This document shows positions 22,343-34,089 of a DNA stretch of 64,000 nucleotides, piece by piece. How positions within the stretch are numbered: the first letter of the stretch is position 1; each line of letters begins with the position of its first letter. This DNA is from Ilex aquifolium. Taxonomy: Eukaryota; Streptophyta; Magnoliopsida; Aquifoliales; Aquifoliaceae. The translations under genes were made by a program, and so were the position numbers. Where the stretch lies: NCBI GenBank assembly GCA_951799425.1, contig OX637392.1:32944093-33008092 (forward strand). Direction: 5' to 3'. The notes under the pieces were generated by a model. The model was not told where the DNA came from, searched no databases, and worked only from the letters and a program-made list of their open reading frames with translations.

Positions 22343-23323
22343 GGAAAAATTTCAAACACACTCTTCTAGTTTATCATATCTTCAAGGACACACCCTCTAT
22401 TTTTTGAATCTTCTGTGACACCCCTTGTTAGATTAAAGGTCTTAACTGTAATACAATTTTACTAAATTGCCCATAATATATTTTTGGAAAAGCTTCATCC
22501 ACGCCCCCTTTAGATTGTCATATCTCCAATGAGACCCCCCCTCTGTTTTATGAATTTTTTTACGTATTAAAATTCGGGCCGATTAAAATTTGGTTCAAGC
22601 CGATTAAAAACGAATTTTAATCGCCCTGAATTTCGATACATAAAAAAATATAAATTTTAATCGACTCAAATTTTAATACATAAAAAATAAATTTTAATAA
22701 ACTTGAATCGAATTTTAATTGACACAAATTTTAATAAGTAAAAAAATATAAATTTTGATTGACTCAAATTGAATTTTAATCGACGCTAATAGTTCAGGTT
22801 GAGCTCAAATCGGCTCGAATTTTAATATGTAAAAAAAAATTAATAGATTCAAATTTTAGTACGTAAAAAAATAACATTTAGTCATTTCGAATCAAATTTT
22901 AATCGGCTCAAATTTTTATATGTAGAAAAATAAATTTTAATCAACTCAAATTTTAATACATAAAAAAAAATGAATTTTAATGGCTTGAATTTTAATTGAA
23001 TTTTATGTAGAAAGATTAGTTGGAGTTTATGTAGGGGTAATTTTTGATATTTTAGATGAATTTTTTTTTGTTGTTGTTAGAAATGGTGGTTTAATGGTAG
23101 TGGGTGTCAGTGATGTTTAAATATAAATTAGAAAGCGTGTTAGTGATATTTTGGATAATAAAGGAAGTGTCCTTGAAGATATGGTAAACTAGAAAAGGTG
23201 TGATTGAAATTTTTTCAATAATTAAAATTACAATGTGGTAGGAAAACGATTAGGCTAACCCTACGTCCAGCCCTAATCATCTCCCGCCCACATTACAGAG
23301 CATGATTAGGCTACAATACCTTC
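22343..23323. mobile_element. Probable TIR DNA element with AT-rich internal repeats
   Basis: Terminal inverted repeats of about 45 bp are visible: the left arm around 22346-22397 (contains TCATATCTTCAAGGACAC) and the right arm around 23163-23213 (contains GTGTCCTTGAAGATATGG). A 14-bp direct repeat TATTAAATAATAAA flanks a slightly larger interval (22329-22342 and 23324-23337). No transposase is present. The interior (22560-23000) is a degenerate tandem array with a unit of about 45-50 bp around 'aattttaatcgactcaaat'. It is most likely non-autonomous; superfamily is not assigned. Confidence 0.55.
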
Positions 23324-23480
23324 TATTAAATAATAAAATTATGTGACCATAAAAGTGAAATAGGAACACTGCAAAACATAAATTAGCACAGTTCCACATT
23401 CTACCCATCATCCTTTGTATACGTCTACTCGTTTTACTTGGACAACATGATTGTATTCAATATATACACAGTATCAACGA

Positions 23481-23494
23481 AGGCTCTGATACCA
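23481..23494 (-). other. Primer-binding site of a Copia-like fragment
   Basis: The minus strand reads TGGTATCAGAGCCT, the usual plant initiator tRNA-Met PBS. It lies 2 nt from the LTR at 23497. Confidence 0.85.
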
Positions 23495-23496
23495 CT

Positions 23497-24440
23497 TGTT
23501 GGAATGGTAGTCCCAAGATCAGTTGACAGAGCGTATAATCGAATACAAAAAATTAATTTATTAACTATTAACCATACAAGGAGAAATTAGAGTTTTCCTT
23601 TGATGATCACAACACGAACAAAGACTCGTGCAGGTCGAATAGTCGGCTCAATGGATCTCACGATCTTCTACCGTATGTCCTTCTGAATGCCAAAATCTGG
23701 ATGTAATGTGGGTTGCAATCCTCCAAATTTTTTCTATTGCTCTTTCTATCTATGCCTCTTCTAAACATGAATGTAAAGTTTTACTGAGGAACCACAAAGT
23801 GTGTCTATTTATACGCTATAGTAAAGACCCTGTGGAGAAATAAGAGACGGGCTTCTAATGGACTTAGGCATCCTATGGTCCATTAATAATAAGTTAATTC
23901 ATTAAAAACTTATTATTGATCTCCTGTGCTTTATCTCAAAATTATAGTTTGAGTTCCTTATTATTATATGCTAAATAATCTCTCCACATTTAAGATTACA
24001 GATATCCGTCAATTAATTAAATTACTAGCAATTATGTTTAATTGACTTATTTTTATCTTTGGGATCTTAGCGCTCAACTTATTTGTTACATTTGATAATT
24101 AAATCCACCTACAGGGTTTGACATGGACAAAACTTATGTGCTTTCCCAATATGATATCATCAACCAATTTAAATACTGAGACGTATTTTTTCTTTAATAA
24201 TTAATTTCTACCATACAAATAATTTCATCTCCAATTCACTGAGTTTGTCGACAAATATGAATCTTACTTTTTGATGAATTAAAATAACAATCATTATATG
24301 CATGCGTCCATTAAATATCTCAGGATTAAGAGCTTAAGCAGTCATAATAACCATGAGGTATTTATTTTTTATTTAGTCAGTAAAAAGATAATCGCCTCAA
24401 TAACGATGATGTTCAATACACAAAGTATACTAGTGCAACA
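23497..24440 (-). repeat. 5' LTR of a truncated Copia-like retrotransposon
   Basis: On the plus strand it begins TGTTGGAATGG and ends GTGCAACA, giving TGTTG...CAACA ends, and it is adjacent to an iMet PBS. A minus-strand TATA box (GTATAAATAG) lies at about 23808-23818. Only about 150 bp of leader (23340-23480) remain internal to it; no gag or pol is present, so the element is truncated. The superfamily is inferred from LTR size and PBS only. Confidence 0.7.
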
Positions 24441-24480
24441 ATCTGAGACATCAGATAGTCTTTTATAGCCACGACAGACT

Positions 24481-24864
24481 ATGCTAGAAGATTGCACTAC
24501 AATCCTAGTGATGGTGGGTCCAATTCCATCTAAGATTGTGAACCAAACTCATAAGAAGAAGGTGATTAACATGTGGTTTTATAGGAAAATGTCAATTTGG
24601 GACGATTTACATGTTGACATTCAGGAATGGGGTTATGGTTCGATGGTGGAAACTTATAACGAGTTGGTCAATAGGGAAACAATGAAGGTGCTTTGGGATA
24701 ATATTCTGGAAGTTCCCATAACTTGGCTTTTCTTTCCTCCTAGGGAGCAAAAGATATTTGTGCATAATCGGATGATTGGGTTTGAAAGGACTGGAGAGAG
24801 GGCAATGTGTGTGGTTAAAAATGAGGACTGTTATCAGATGCTATTAGAAGAGTTGGTTGTGTAG
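24481..24864 (+). CDS. Unrecognised ORF, 127 codons
   Basis: Open frame from ATG (MLEDCTTILVMVG...) to TAG (...LLEELVV). The protein is tryptophan-rich and amphipathic, with no signal peptide or zinc-binding motif that I can see. It lies just right of the Copia-like LTR and left of a chromovirus gag. The frame may continue upstream into 24441-24480. It could be part of the plant-transposon-protein ORF interrupted at 22262, or another element's protein; I do not recognise it. Codon use looks coding-like, but nearby frames are broken, so it is probably a relic. Confidence 0.35.
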   Translation: MLEDCTTILVMVGPIPSKIVNQTHKKKVINMWFYRKMSIWDDLHVDIQEWGYGSMVETYNELVNRETMKVLWDNILEVPITWLFFPPREQKIFVHNRMIGFERTGERAMCVVKNEDCYQMLLEELVV

Positions 24865-25951
24865 CAAGCATGGCATTAACCTCCCATCTGGGTTGGAGTA
24901 ACTAGGCAACAATGTAATGACGGGAATAGATCACTAGCAGTGAACTCATAGGAAGCAGGAGATTTGAATGGAAAAGGTAACTGTGCGAAAAATTCGGTTC
25001 AAATTCCAAATGCGGAGGAGGATGACTGAGTATGGGAACTTAAGAACCAAAAACTAACCTATGTACATAGTGTATAAGGTGTGAGTAACTTAACATGGTT
25101 GTGTGTGTGGGGTATCAAAATAAGAGTGTTGTTTGTACCATATAGCCGTCAGATTATTTTGGGTGTGTGGAAATCTGACCTTGTGTAGTAACCCTGCTAA
25201 CTTTTGCTATAAAGTGATATGTTTTGCTTTATGAGATGTTTATATGTTGATATAGTGATTAATACAATTATTTTATTATTATTTTATTTTTTGGTGAATG
25301 ATGATGTTTGAATTGGTGATTGGAAGTGAACCTAAGGAAATGTCACTTTGGGATAATATGTATGAGCTCCAAAGGGTTGTGGGACATGAGGAATATGCAA
25401 GAAGAATGCAAATTAGATTGACGGCAGAGGTTTTGGGAAGAGTGGTATGAGCAACCCGAGAGGTGGCTTAAAATTATAGGGTGTTTAATCCAACACAACA
25501 ACGGAGGATAGTGAAACATAGGTTGGATGAAAATTAAAAATAAGTCATCAGGCGATTTAGATTGAATAGGAGTTCCTAGAGATCTAGTAGGGTTAGTGCA
25601 ACTGGTGCAGTAGATCCAGAATGGATGGATTCAGGTAGATCTGGTTGAGTTAGTGGTGGAAACAAAGGTGGAATTGGACACATCTACTATTACAGATGTA
25701 GGGGATTGAAGGGTAAAATGGTGTATTTGTGTGAATCAAGGATGAAGGATATGTACATGGAATATTTTATAATGTATATGTATATAAATAAGTGTGTGAA
25801 TGTATAAAATGTAGTAGTAAATTATGTGAATTTAATAGTATTACTAAAAGTTTTGTGAGATTATAGCAATTTGAGTATCTGGATACTTAAGTTTGTTTTA
25901 TATGGTGCCTGATCAGGAACTGATTATATTATTGATGATTTTGCTAGAACC
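24865..25951 (+). other. Degenerate sequence before the chromovirus gag
   Basis: No open coding region or clear LTR end is seen. The sequence just before 25952 would be expected to hold the LTR and PBS of the chromovirus whose gag follows. The only candidate, around 25897-25915 (TGGTGCCTGATCAGG), matches an iMet PBS poorly. Confidence 0.3.
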
Positions 25952-26352
25952 ATGGTGAGTATAAGAACTGGAAAAGGAAAGCAAGTAGGTACATCCATAG
26001 AGAATAATGTGGAGCAGGAGCAAGATCAGAACAATACTGTGGAACCTAGACAGGGAGGGTTACAACAACTATATCAATGTTTAACTGCACTTACGACACT
26101 GATGCAGACTCAACTACTTGGATTAGGAGGGAACATGGGAACTGTTCCAAGGCATCCAGAACCGGTACGAGGTACTATGAATTTCAGAGTGCAGCCGATA
26201 CTTAATGTACCAGAGGTAAATGTTGGGGGACAATTAATACCAAATCAAGGTGATGTTGGTGATAGGCATATGATAATTCTGAAGGAATTTCTGAAACAAC
26301 AACAACCAACATTTCAAGGATCTTCTGAACCAGTAGAAGTGGAGAAGTGGTT
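25952..26352 (+). pseudogene. Chromovirus-type gag, first part (element F)
   Basis: An ORF starting MVSIRTGKGKQ has a Q-rich middle and then the block FLKQQQPTFQGSSEPVEVEKW, typical of the start of the capsid domain in Ty3/gypsy chromovirus gag. It is cut after the EKW codons by a solo LTR. The frame resumes at 28195 with LRQVKKVIDAMRILQ. The combined frame would continue into the capsid core but is cut again at 28286 by element T1. The pol of this element is not present in the window. Confidence 0.75.
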
Positions 26353-28189
26353 TGCTTGATCAAAACTGTTGTAGTTCCTAACCTCCTAATATCATCCCTC
26401 AATGTGTGTATGGTGTATGTGTGAAGGGAGTGTCACTCTCCCTCGGAATGATGTGGGAATTAGGGCAACGGAATGGTGGTAATGAAAATGGAATGAAATG
26501 TACAAAATGTGTGTGTGGTGAACAAAAGTGCTCCCCAAGCGCAAGGAGTCTTTTGCTTGTCGTGTTTTACTTGGAATGAGTATTCCAAGGTCGTCTCCTC
26601 AGGGAAGGAAGGGAATTGTGTGAAGGTGATTTTGTCAAAATGGAAAAGTGTAAAATCTTTTGGTTTTGAGTTATTGTGATTTTTGTTCTTGATGAAAATG
26701 AAGTAAAACAAGTGTTGGCTAATCCGAAGGGTTCATTCCAATGGGAATCCCAAATCAACTCGAAGTCTTCCTCGAATACAACTTAGATGAACGATTGATT
26801 CGTGGGAAGCTAGGGACGAAATGGAGGTGAGGATCCAAGCATAACCCGTGACCAGGCCTACAGGATATTAAAGACTCACAACCGCATCCACTCGCAACCC
26901 AGTCAAACCGAATCATCGTACTCTGAGAGGAGGAAAGAAAATAAGTTGAAATGGCACACCCAAGAGGAGGTCTTCGTTGGATTAGCCAACTTAGAATCTA
27001 GCTACTCATGAAAGCAAGAAAGAAATGCATAATGTAAAGAGACATAATGAAGAAATAAAACATGGAACTTAACTTAAAGCAAGAAAATAGAAACTATGAA
27101 GAGAAATATGCAATACCCATTTTAAGCTTAAAAATGAAGATAACTTGCTACAACAATGGTGAAATCTAAAATGTAGCATTAAACTTGAAATGTACTTGAA
27201 GTAAATGACATTAAAGACATTAAATGAAGATTACAAGAGTCTTACAATAAATTACAAGTGAAAGGATGGAATAAAATGCAAAAATATAAGCTTTCTATCT
27301 ACTATTCATCATCTTCTTCCTTGGACTTTCTAAGCTTAGGTAGCCACCCCTGAAATGCTTGTGGAATGCTGAATATATGGAGTGTGAGAGCCTTGCAATT
27401 TCGTCCATGGTGGTCCCTAGCATGTGTGTGCAGGCCTCCCATCAATGGGAGGTGAGTTGATGGCCTTGGACAGGCTAGCCTGCAACCCACCATGGCAGCC
27501 CCCTTCTCTCCCATCCCCATTAATGCCAATGTCTCCAAAGTCAAGAAATTGTGTAAGGATGACATGGTAATGTGTAAGGGAAGTCAGGGGACAAGTGGGA
27601 GAAGTGCAGGTGGGACCCCCAAGCAAGTGGAGATGATTTGCAGGTGTTCTGGGCAGTTTGGGCTGTTTCAAAAGAGCGTACCGGTACATCGAACACAAGT
27701 GGGTAAATCGTACCGTACGGCATACCGGTACTCTTCTGCTCAGGACCAGTTTTCGTAGAATTGTCATAACTTTTGATTGAACTGTCCGATGGAGCTAAAA
27801 TTTTGAAAAAATACACAGGACATCCAGATCTACAACTTTTATGTTTTGTACGTTTTCAGATTCAAAGTATATCATGTTCAAAATGGAGGAAAACCGAGGT
27901 ACTGCCACCAAATAGTGCGGGTGCTGGTGCCTATGCTACCAAACACCGATACCTCCTTGATTTCTTTCACTTTTAAGCCTCCAAATCCTCAAGTAATGTG
28001 TCCATGCCTTCACCACACATCCACACTTAGTTGCAAGGTTCTAAAATCCATCATTTAAGCTATAATTACCTGCAACCACAAGATTTCAACATTATTCACA
28101 ACTTTGGCTAACTCTAAGTAATTAATTACAAAGTTGAGTTAAAATGAATGTAATGAGGCCATCAAATATGCAATATTTTGTGCTCATCA
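26353..28189 (-). repeat. Solo LTR, family D (related to family C)
   Basis: On the plus strand it begins TGCTTGATC and ends GTGCTCATCA. It is flanked by TGGTT (26348-26352) and TGATT (28190-28194), a 5-bp duplication with one mismatch. It is clearly related to the LTRs of element C (TGCTTGAGTG...GTGCTAATCA), with shared blocks such as the one around 'ggaatgagtattccaaggtcgtctcctcaggg'. At 27671-27733 it carries GTACCGGTAC-type palindromes where family C carries ACCTTCCGGAAGGT. Removing it rejoins the gag frame of element F. Confidence 0.85.
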
Positions 28190-28194
28190 TGATT

Positions 28195-28286
28195 AAGACA
28201 GGTAAAGAAAGTAATAGATGCAATGAGAATATTGCAAGAGTTTCATGTAAACTTAGCTACTTATCTATTTGTGGGGGAAGCAGATC
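28195..28286 (+). pseudogene. Chromovirus-type gag, second part (element F)
   Basis: It continues the frame from 26352: after EKW the codons read LRQVKKVIDAMRILQEF and then VNLATYLFVGEAD. These are capsid-domain positions of chromovirus gag. It stops at the outer end of T1 at 28287. The other flank expected on the far side of T1 is not found at 54648, so that side is deleted or rearranged. Confidence 0.7.
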
Positions 28287-30857
28287 CGTGACGCCCCAAA
28301 ATCCGGTGGTCATTTCTCAACCCTTTGATGGGTGATCAACCCGCGGAAGTGCATGTGAATGTCGTATAACCCGACACCACGCCATTACATCCCCTTCACC
28401 GGGATCATAACCAAAACAGAGTTTCTGCAGAGTCTTCCTTATACCAGAGCACTACCTAACACATAACCAGTACACATATCAACCACAAGACTATTCCAAG
28501 GTTCAAACCCCAATAATTAGGACTTATTATTATCCATTAAAATCATCCATAGAGGGTCGTTCAAAAAGTGAATGCCCCTCAGTTTTACATTTTAAAATTT
28601 CAAGTTTTGGGAGGAAGTACTGGTACCTCGCATAAGTGGTACCAGTACCTAGGCATTCTGTTTTCCAGGTACCGATACCTATGTGACTTGGTACCGGTAC
28701 CTAAGTCCACTGTTTGCTAAGTACCGGTACCTATGGGTCCTGGCACCGGTACTTGAGCCCATTGTCCATCGGGGTACCAGTACCTAAGGTCTAGGTACCG
28801 GTACCTAAGCCCACTAGAATCCACGTACTGGTACTTGTAAGCCTACGTACTGGTACTTAGGTCATCCAACAGTTTGGTAACAATACCTGAGATTCTAGGT
28901 ACTGGTACCTAATCCCAGAATTTCTCCAATCTATCCAATTTTCAACTCTAAACCATCCAATCTCATTCCATATTCATTCATTCATTCATTCATTTAAATC
29001 AAAACATTGTCTAGTAGAGTCCCATTACATGCTCTATTACCAGTAAACAAGTTAAAAACGAATTTACATATTTGATTTACAAATTGCAATTCAAAAGCCA
29101 CATTCTAGCTTTGTCATCAACAAGGACCCAAATGAGGGTAATCCATCAGCGCTTGTATAACACCTAAAATATGTTCCCTAAGGAGGCTACTCCCTAACTC
29201 AAATGCATATGAAATGTCACATGCAATTAAACAATTCAAGCATCTGTTCAAAAACATACGTTTCATAAATGAATGCTACGTTTTCCATGCCATGTCATGA
29301 GATAGAACTCACACATGTAATGCAAACCCGAGCCCTCCACCTGCTCCCATAACACATGTCATGTCATACGCATGCTTCCATTCATTCCAAGCCCCCGCCA
29401 TTGATGTTACACATCCAATGACCATTTTATAAAATCCTTGTGTCTTTCTTCGGGTGGATATTTATGGATTTCCACCAACGGGTACCCAAACGACACGGCA
29501 TCTATGGACTTCCACCAATGGCTCTGCGTACGCAGACACACTTTATGGACTCAATACCAAATGGAGTGCGTATCCGAAGTCACTGGTTCTTGCACCCGAA
29601 GGAGAATCTATGCCTTCTTGCTCACCTTGACACATATTTTCAATTCAACCCGTGCGACTCAATCAAACCTAGGTCCAACCTTTCCAAGCCCACGTATCAA
29701 CCCATCAAGGATGGTGTTTGATCAAAACCATGCACACACACCCACACTAATGTCGAATGCCCACGACTTTGATGCTACCCATACATATGCAAATATAATG
29801 TATAATTGCAATTACAATATCATGTTCATCATATCATACGCATATTATGAACATATTCACTGTCTACCAACAATCCCCAATTTCTCAAACGTCAATTATA
29901 TCATAAAGCACCACCAACCATGTTATAGCATATTCAATACACATGACACACTTAATCAACCATAGGCATTTTATCAAACACCTACAAGGCACAAAGATTA
30001 TGTAAACACATAGCATACGCAAAACATGAATTTCTTCATGTAATTCAAAGCCAAGCAATTTCATCATACCAAGTCATATAAGAATTGGTTTAAATATTCT
30101 TATACCCATTTTCATATTCTAACAACCCTAGGTATGTGTTATGCATGAGATTTCATCTCTAACACCCTACCAATTTCATATTCCAACCCTACGTTGGAAA
30201 TAAACCTAGTTAGGAAAGGAACTCTACCTCTTGTTTCGTATATTCGCACAGAAGACATTCCAACGATCTCAAATCAAGCTTTTAAAACTCGATCCCAAAA
30301 ATCCCGACCTTGAGATCTTGTTGAAACTCACGATCTTTGGTATGTACGCGTAGCTCTCATCGCGTAGAACAACTTTATCTCTTAGCCCGAAGAGATCCAA
30401 CAGTCGGATAGCTGTAGATTGAAGGAAGGTGGGGAGAAACCTTGATTTTCTCTCTCTTATTTTCTCTCTTTTATACCCTTTGATTGTTTGGTCCACAACA
30501 CGCCACACGTCCCTTTTTTGATCAAATTTTGTTCCGAATTAATTTAAATCTCATCCTATTTTAGGTTCAGTACATTTTTATTGAACTAAATTTAAATTAT
30601 TTCCTGGGTTTTACAATTAAATCTTGATCACGTTTATTTTAGTCACGCGATGCCCCATCACCTCGTAAAACGTAAAAAATCTGACTATCTTAGAATTCAA
30701 CAAAAATTGACTAGGCTAGATTTCGTGACACGAATCCAACGGTGAGGTCCATTTCATCATCTGAGTTCTAGAAAAATTTAGAATTTCAACCCGTATAGTG
30801 ACGGCTAATTATTGTTTTGCCCTTTTTTATAAAATTTTAATTTTTCTGGGTTTTACA
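28287..30857 (-). repeat. 3' LTR of T1 (family A)
   Basis: On the plus strand it starts at CGTGACGCCCC (terminal T changed to C) and ends TTTTACA, next to the polypurine tract. It is related to the solo LTRs at 18652 and 48051 in reverse orientation. A TATA box (GGTATAAAAGAG on the minus strand) is at about 30469-30480. A run of GTACCGGTAC-like palindromes lies at 28615-28910; a (CATT)n repeat lies at 28973-28996. The open frames at 29438-29965 and others here are not genes. Confidence 0.9.
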
Positions 30858-30870
30858 TTCTTCTCCCCTT
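30858..30870 (-). other. Polypurine tract of T1
   Basis: The minus strand reads AAGGGGAGAAGAA, immediately before the 3' LTR start TGTAAAACCC. It is the expected plus-strand priming site. Confidence 0.85.
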
Positions 30871-30979
30871 AATGGAATTTTGTCCTTGAAATTACATACA
30901 CATGCACATATAACAACATGCATATGCAACAAGCCTTATAACACTCTATGACTATAGGAAATGTACCTCAATCCTCAAA

Positions 30980-32036
30980 CAAGAATAGATAGGTAGCTTG
31001 GATAGTGTCCTCACAGCCCCTTCACTAGCCTCATAGTCTTACCCCACAAAACCTGCTCTCAGCTATCCATGATATGCACCGGTCCCTCCTGGAAGATCTC
31101 ATCCGCATCAACAACTAGCTCACCCCAATCCACCACATGTGTAGGATTTGGGAGTGTACTTCCGGAGCACAGAGACATGAAACACCGCGTGAACACCAGA
31201 TAGATTTGGCGGTAACGTCAACTGGTAAGCAACTGTACCAACCTTCTCGAGTGTACCTCGAAGGGCCCAATATAATTCGCCAACAACTTGTCCCGCTTTT
31301 CAAACCTGACCACTCCCCTCTTTGGCATAACATTCAAGAAGACGTGATCCCCAACCTCGAACTCCAGAGGTCTCTACCGTCTCTCGGTGTAGCTTTTATG
31401 TCTGCTCTAAGCCATAAGAAGACGCTTATGTATCAAGTCCACCTTATTTGAGGCATCTCTAATCAAATCCAGACCCATGGAACGTCCTTCTCTAACCTCC
31501 GTCCAAAATACCGGATAACAGCACGATCTCCTCTAAAGTGTCTCATAGGGTGCCATTTGTATGCTCGCCTGGTAACTATTATTGTAGGCGAATTTCACTA
31601 AGGGTAAGTGCTCTTCCCAGCTACCCTTGAGATCAAGGACGCATGCCCAAAGCATGTCCTCTAAAGTCTGGACGGTCCTCTCTAACTAACCGTCCGTCTG
31701 GGATGAAAAGTTGTGCTCATCATCAACTGTGTCCCTATAGCCCGCTAAAAGCTCTCCTAGAAATGGGTCGTGATTCTAGGATCCCGATCCGATACAATAG
31801 ATATGGGTACCCTGTGCAACCGGACCATCTCTCACATGTACAACTTGCAGAATTCCTCCCCGGTGAAGGTCATCCGTAGAGCCAAAAAGTGTGCCAACTT
31901 CGTAAGCCGATTCAATATCAACCACACCGCGTCATGCCCACGCAAAGTCCGTAGTAAGTGGGTCACAAAATTCATAATGATAGGTTCCCGCTTCCACTCA
32001 GCCACCTCCAAAAGCTGGAGTAACCCCGCTAGTCTC
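30980..32036 (-). pseudogene. T1 integrase C-terminal part and chromodomain remnant
   Basis: The minus-strand translation shows LEVAEWKREPIIMNFV and LTKLAHFLAL, then IVSDRDPRI (second Asp of the catalytic triad). Further on come DHVFLNVMPKRGVVRF and NYIGPFE, the classic C-terminal region of chromovirus integrases. The last part, EGPVHIMDS then EQVLWGKTMRLVKGL then HYPSYL, matches the start and end of a chromodomain with about 18 residues missing between. Several TAG and TGA codons interrupt it. It is joined to 43725 across element C. Confidence 0.75.
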
Positions 32037-33777
32037 TGCTTGAGTGCTTGCTCCCTAATCTCTGAACACGAACCCTCAAATGTGTATATGGATTATATGA
32101 GTAAGTGAGTGTCATTGTCCCTCGGGTTCGATGCTATAAATGGGGAAAACGTGTGTGTGGATGAAAATGTGTGTGTGCAAAAGTGCTCCCCAAGCGTAGA
32201 GACACTTTCGATGTCGTGTTTTACTTGGAATGGAGTATTCCAAGGTCATCTCCTCAGGGAAGGTTGGTCAAATTGTGGTGAAGCTGATTTTGTAAAAATG
32301 GAAAAGTGTAAAATCTTGTGAATTGGTGTTTGGGTGAGTGAAGATTGTTGGTAAAATGCAACAAAAACAAGGTTGACTAATCTGAAGAGGTCATTCCAAT
32401 GGGAATACCAAATCAACATAATTCATTCAACCAATAGTGCCTAAGTGCTTGATTGATTCGTAGGAAGTAAGAGACTAATGTGGAGAGTAGGTTCAAGCAT
32501 ACCCCGTGACAAGTCTACGGTGTATCAAGAGCTCACAACCACGTCTGCACTCAACCTAGTCAAACCAAGCACAAGAGACATGTAGCAAAAAAAAAAAGAG
32601 TTGATTTAGCATACCCAAGAGGAAGTTCCCCTTGGATTAGCAAAAAAAAAGCTTAGCTACTCATGTTTAAAGTAAAAGCATTCATAATGGAAAGAGACAC
32701 AGTGCATTTCTCCCTCTAAGTTAGAATAAATATGTTTTCGAACCATCTCTTACTGAAAATAGAGATAAAATGAAGCTTAGAACTTGTATTAATGCTAGGA
32801 GAAGGTAAACTACAAAGGAGAATTCATTTCATACCAAAATGGAAAGCTTAAAGACAAAATCCAGTTGAAAATATAAAAGTGCAAGAACATTGAATTAAAC
32901 TTGATTACACTTGAAATAAAGGAGATTACAAAGCAAGAAATGAAGATTACCAGAGAAATATAACTTACTATAATTGAAATGGGTGAGAAAATTGCAAAAA
33001 TCTAAGTTTTCTCTCTCTAAACTGTCTTCTACCTTGGGAGCTTCTCTCTCTAAAAGTGTTGAACAATCCTGTGTAATGTCTTGAGAGTTGTGTAATTTTC
33101 GTCCATGAGAGATCTATGGTTTGTGTGCTGTAGATTTTCCATGATTTGAAGAGTTTGGATACCTGCACAAGCAAAGTGCAAGCATGCTTGCACTCCCCAT
33201 GCCCTTGACCAGCCTCCTTCTTTCTCTTTCCTCTTCATCCATACCTTTTCTTCCAAATTTAGAATTTTGTGTAAGGATGGCATGGTTGTAGGTAGTACAT
33301 GTTAGGACAGGTGTGGGAGAAGCATAGGTGGGCCCCCCAAGTTGGTAGAGTTTGATTTACAGGTGTCTGGCGTTTTTGGGCCAAACCTTCCGGAAGGTCG
33401 AAGCAAAACCTTCCGAAAGGTCTTCTCCAGTGGGCAAAACCTTCCGGAAGGTCTTGGCAGAGGCAGAGGTAGAAGCTGTCTAGTGTGCAAACCTTCTGGA
33501 AGGTCGATGTCCAAACCTTTCGGAAGGTTTTCTCCTGATTTGCCTTTTTCTTGATTTCTTCACCTTCCAAGCCTCTCGTTAAGCTGCCCCTTCTTCTCCA
33601 TTGTCTTTAAGCATTATGATGAGGGTTTAACTCAAGCCATTTCCTATTCCTTACCAGCAATCGCACAGAAACTTCAATAATTGTTAGATTAATTGTATTT
33701 TCTCGCATTTTTACCACAAACGCAAGTATAAAAGGGGTGCAAATGTATACATGATGTGCAATATTTTGTGCTAATCA
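32037..33777 (-). repeat. 3' LTR of element C (family C)
   Basis: On the plus strand it begins TGCTTGAGTG and ends GTGCTAATCA. It contains five copies of ACCTTCCGGAAGGT or one-mismatch variants at 33385-33528. A TATA box could not be placed with confidence. Confidence 0.93.
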
Positions 33778-33790
33778 CACCCTCCAACTT
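33778..33790 (-). other. Polypurine tract of element C
   Basis: The minus strand reads AAGTTGGAGGGTG, directly before the 3' LTR. Confidence 0.7.
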
Positions 33791-34089
33791 GAGTTTTTCT
33801 AGCCCCTAGCAAACTTGATTTTCAAACTTCAAAGCATAAAGCTACAACAATCCACTCATGAAAAACAATCACAATGCAAAAATCACAATGCAATTAAAGT
33901 AATGACATTGGGCAAGTTGAAGCAAACGAATGTGATTCTTTTCATTAATTCCTTCCAAAAGTTAAGTACAAGGATTTGAATTCAAAAACAAAATGGCCCA
34001 AAATCCTAGAGACACTTCTACTAGGCCGATAATTCTAATACTAACTGTGCAACAACTAAAACTAAAACAAACAAAACAAAATGACACAA

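Noticed and set aside
23340-24440. Intact Copia element
   Set aside because: Only one LTR, the PBS and a short leader remain; no gag, integrase or RT nearby.
26202-26711. Minus-strand ORFs opposite element F gag and at the LTR D end
   Set aside because: They are antisense to a recognised gag and cross the LTR boundary.
28615-28910. GTACCGGTAC arrays as satellite DNA
   Set aside because: Only a few hundred bases, confined to fixed places within LTRs with clear ends and target duplications.
29438-29965. 175-codon ORF as a gene
   Set aside because: It lies wholly inside the T1 3' LTR, overlaps other frames, and its counterpart in the other LTR is not open.
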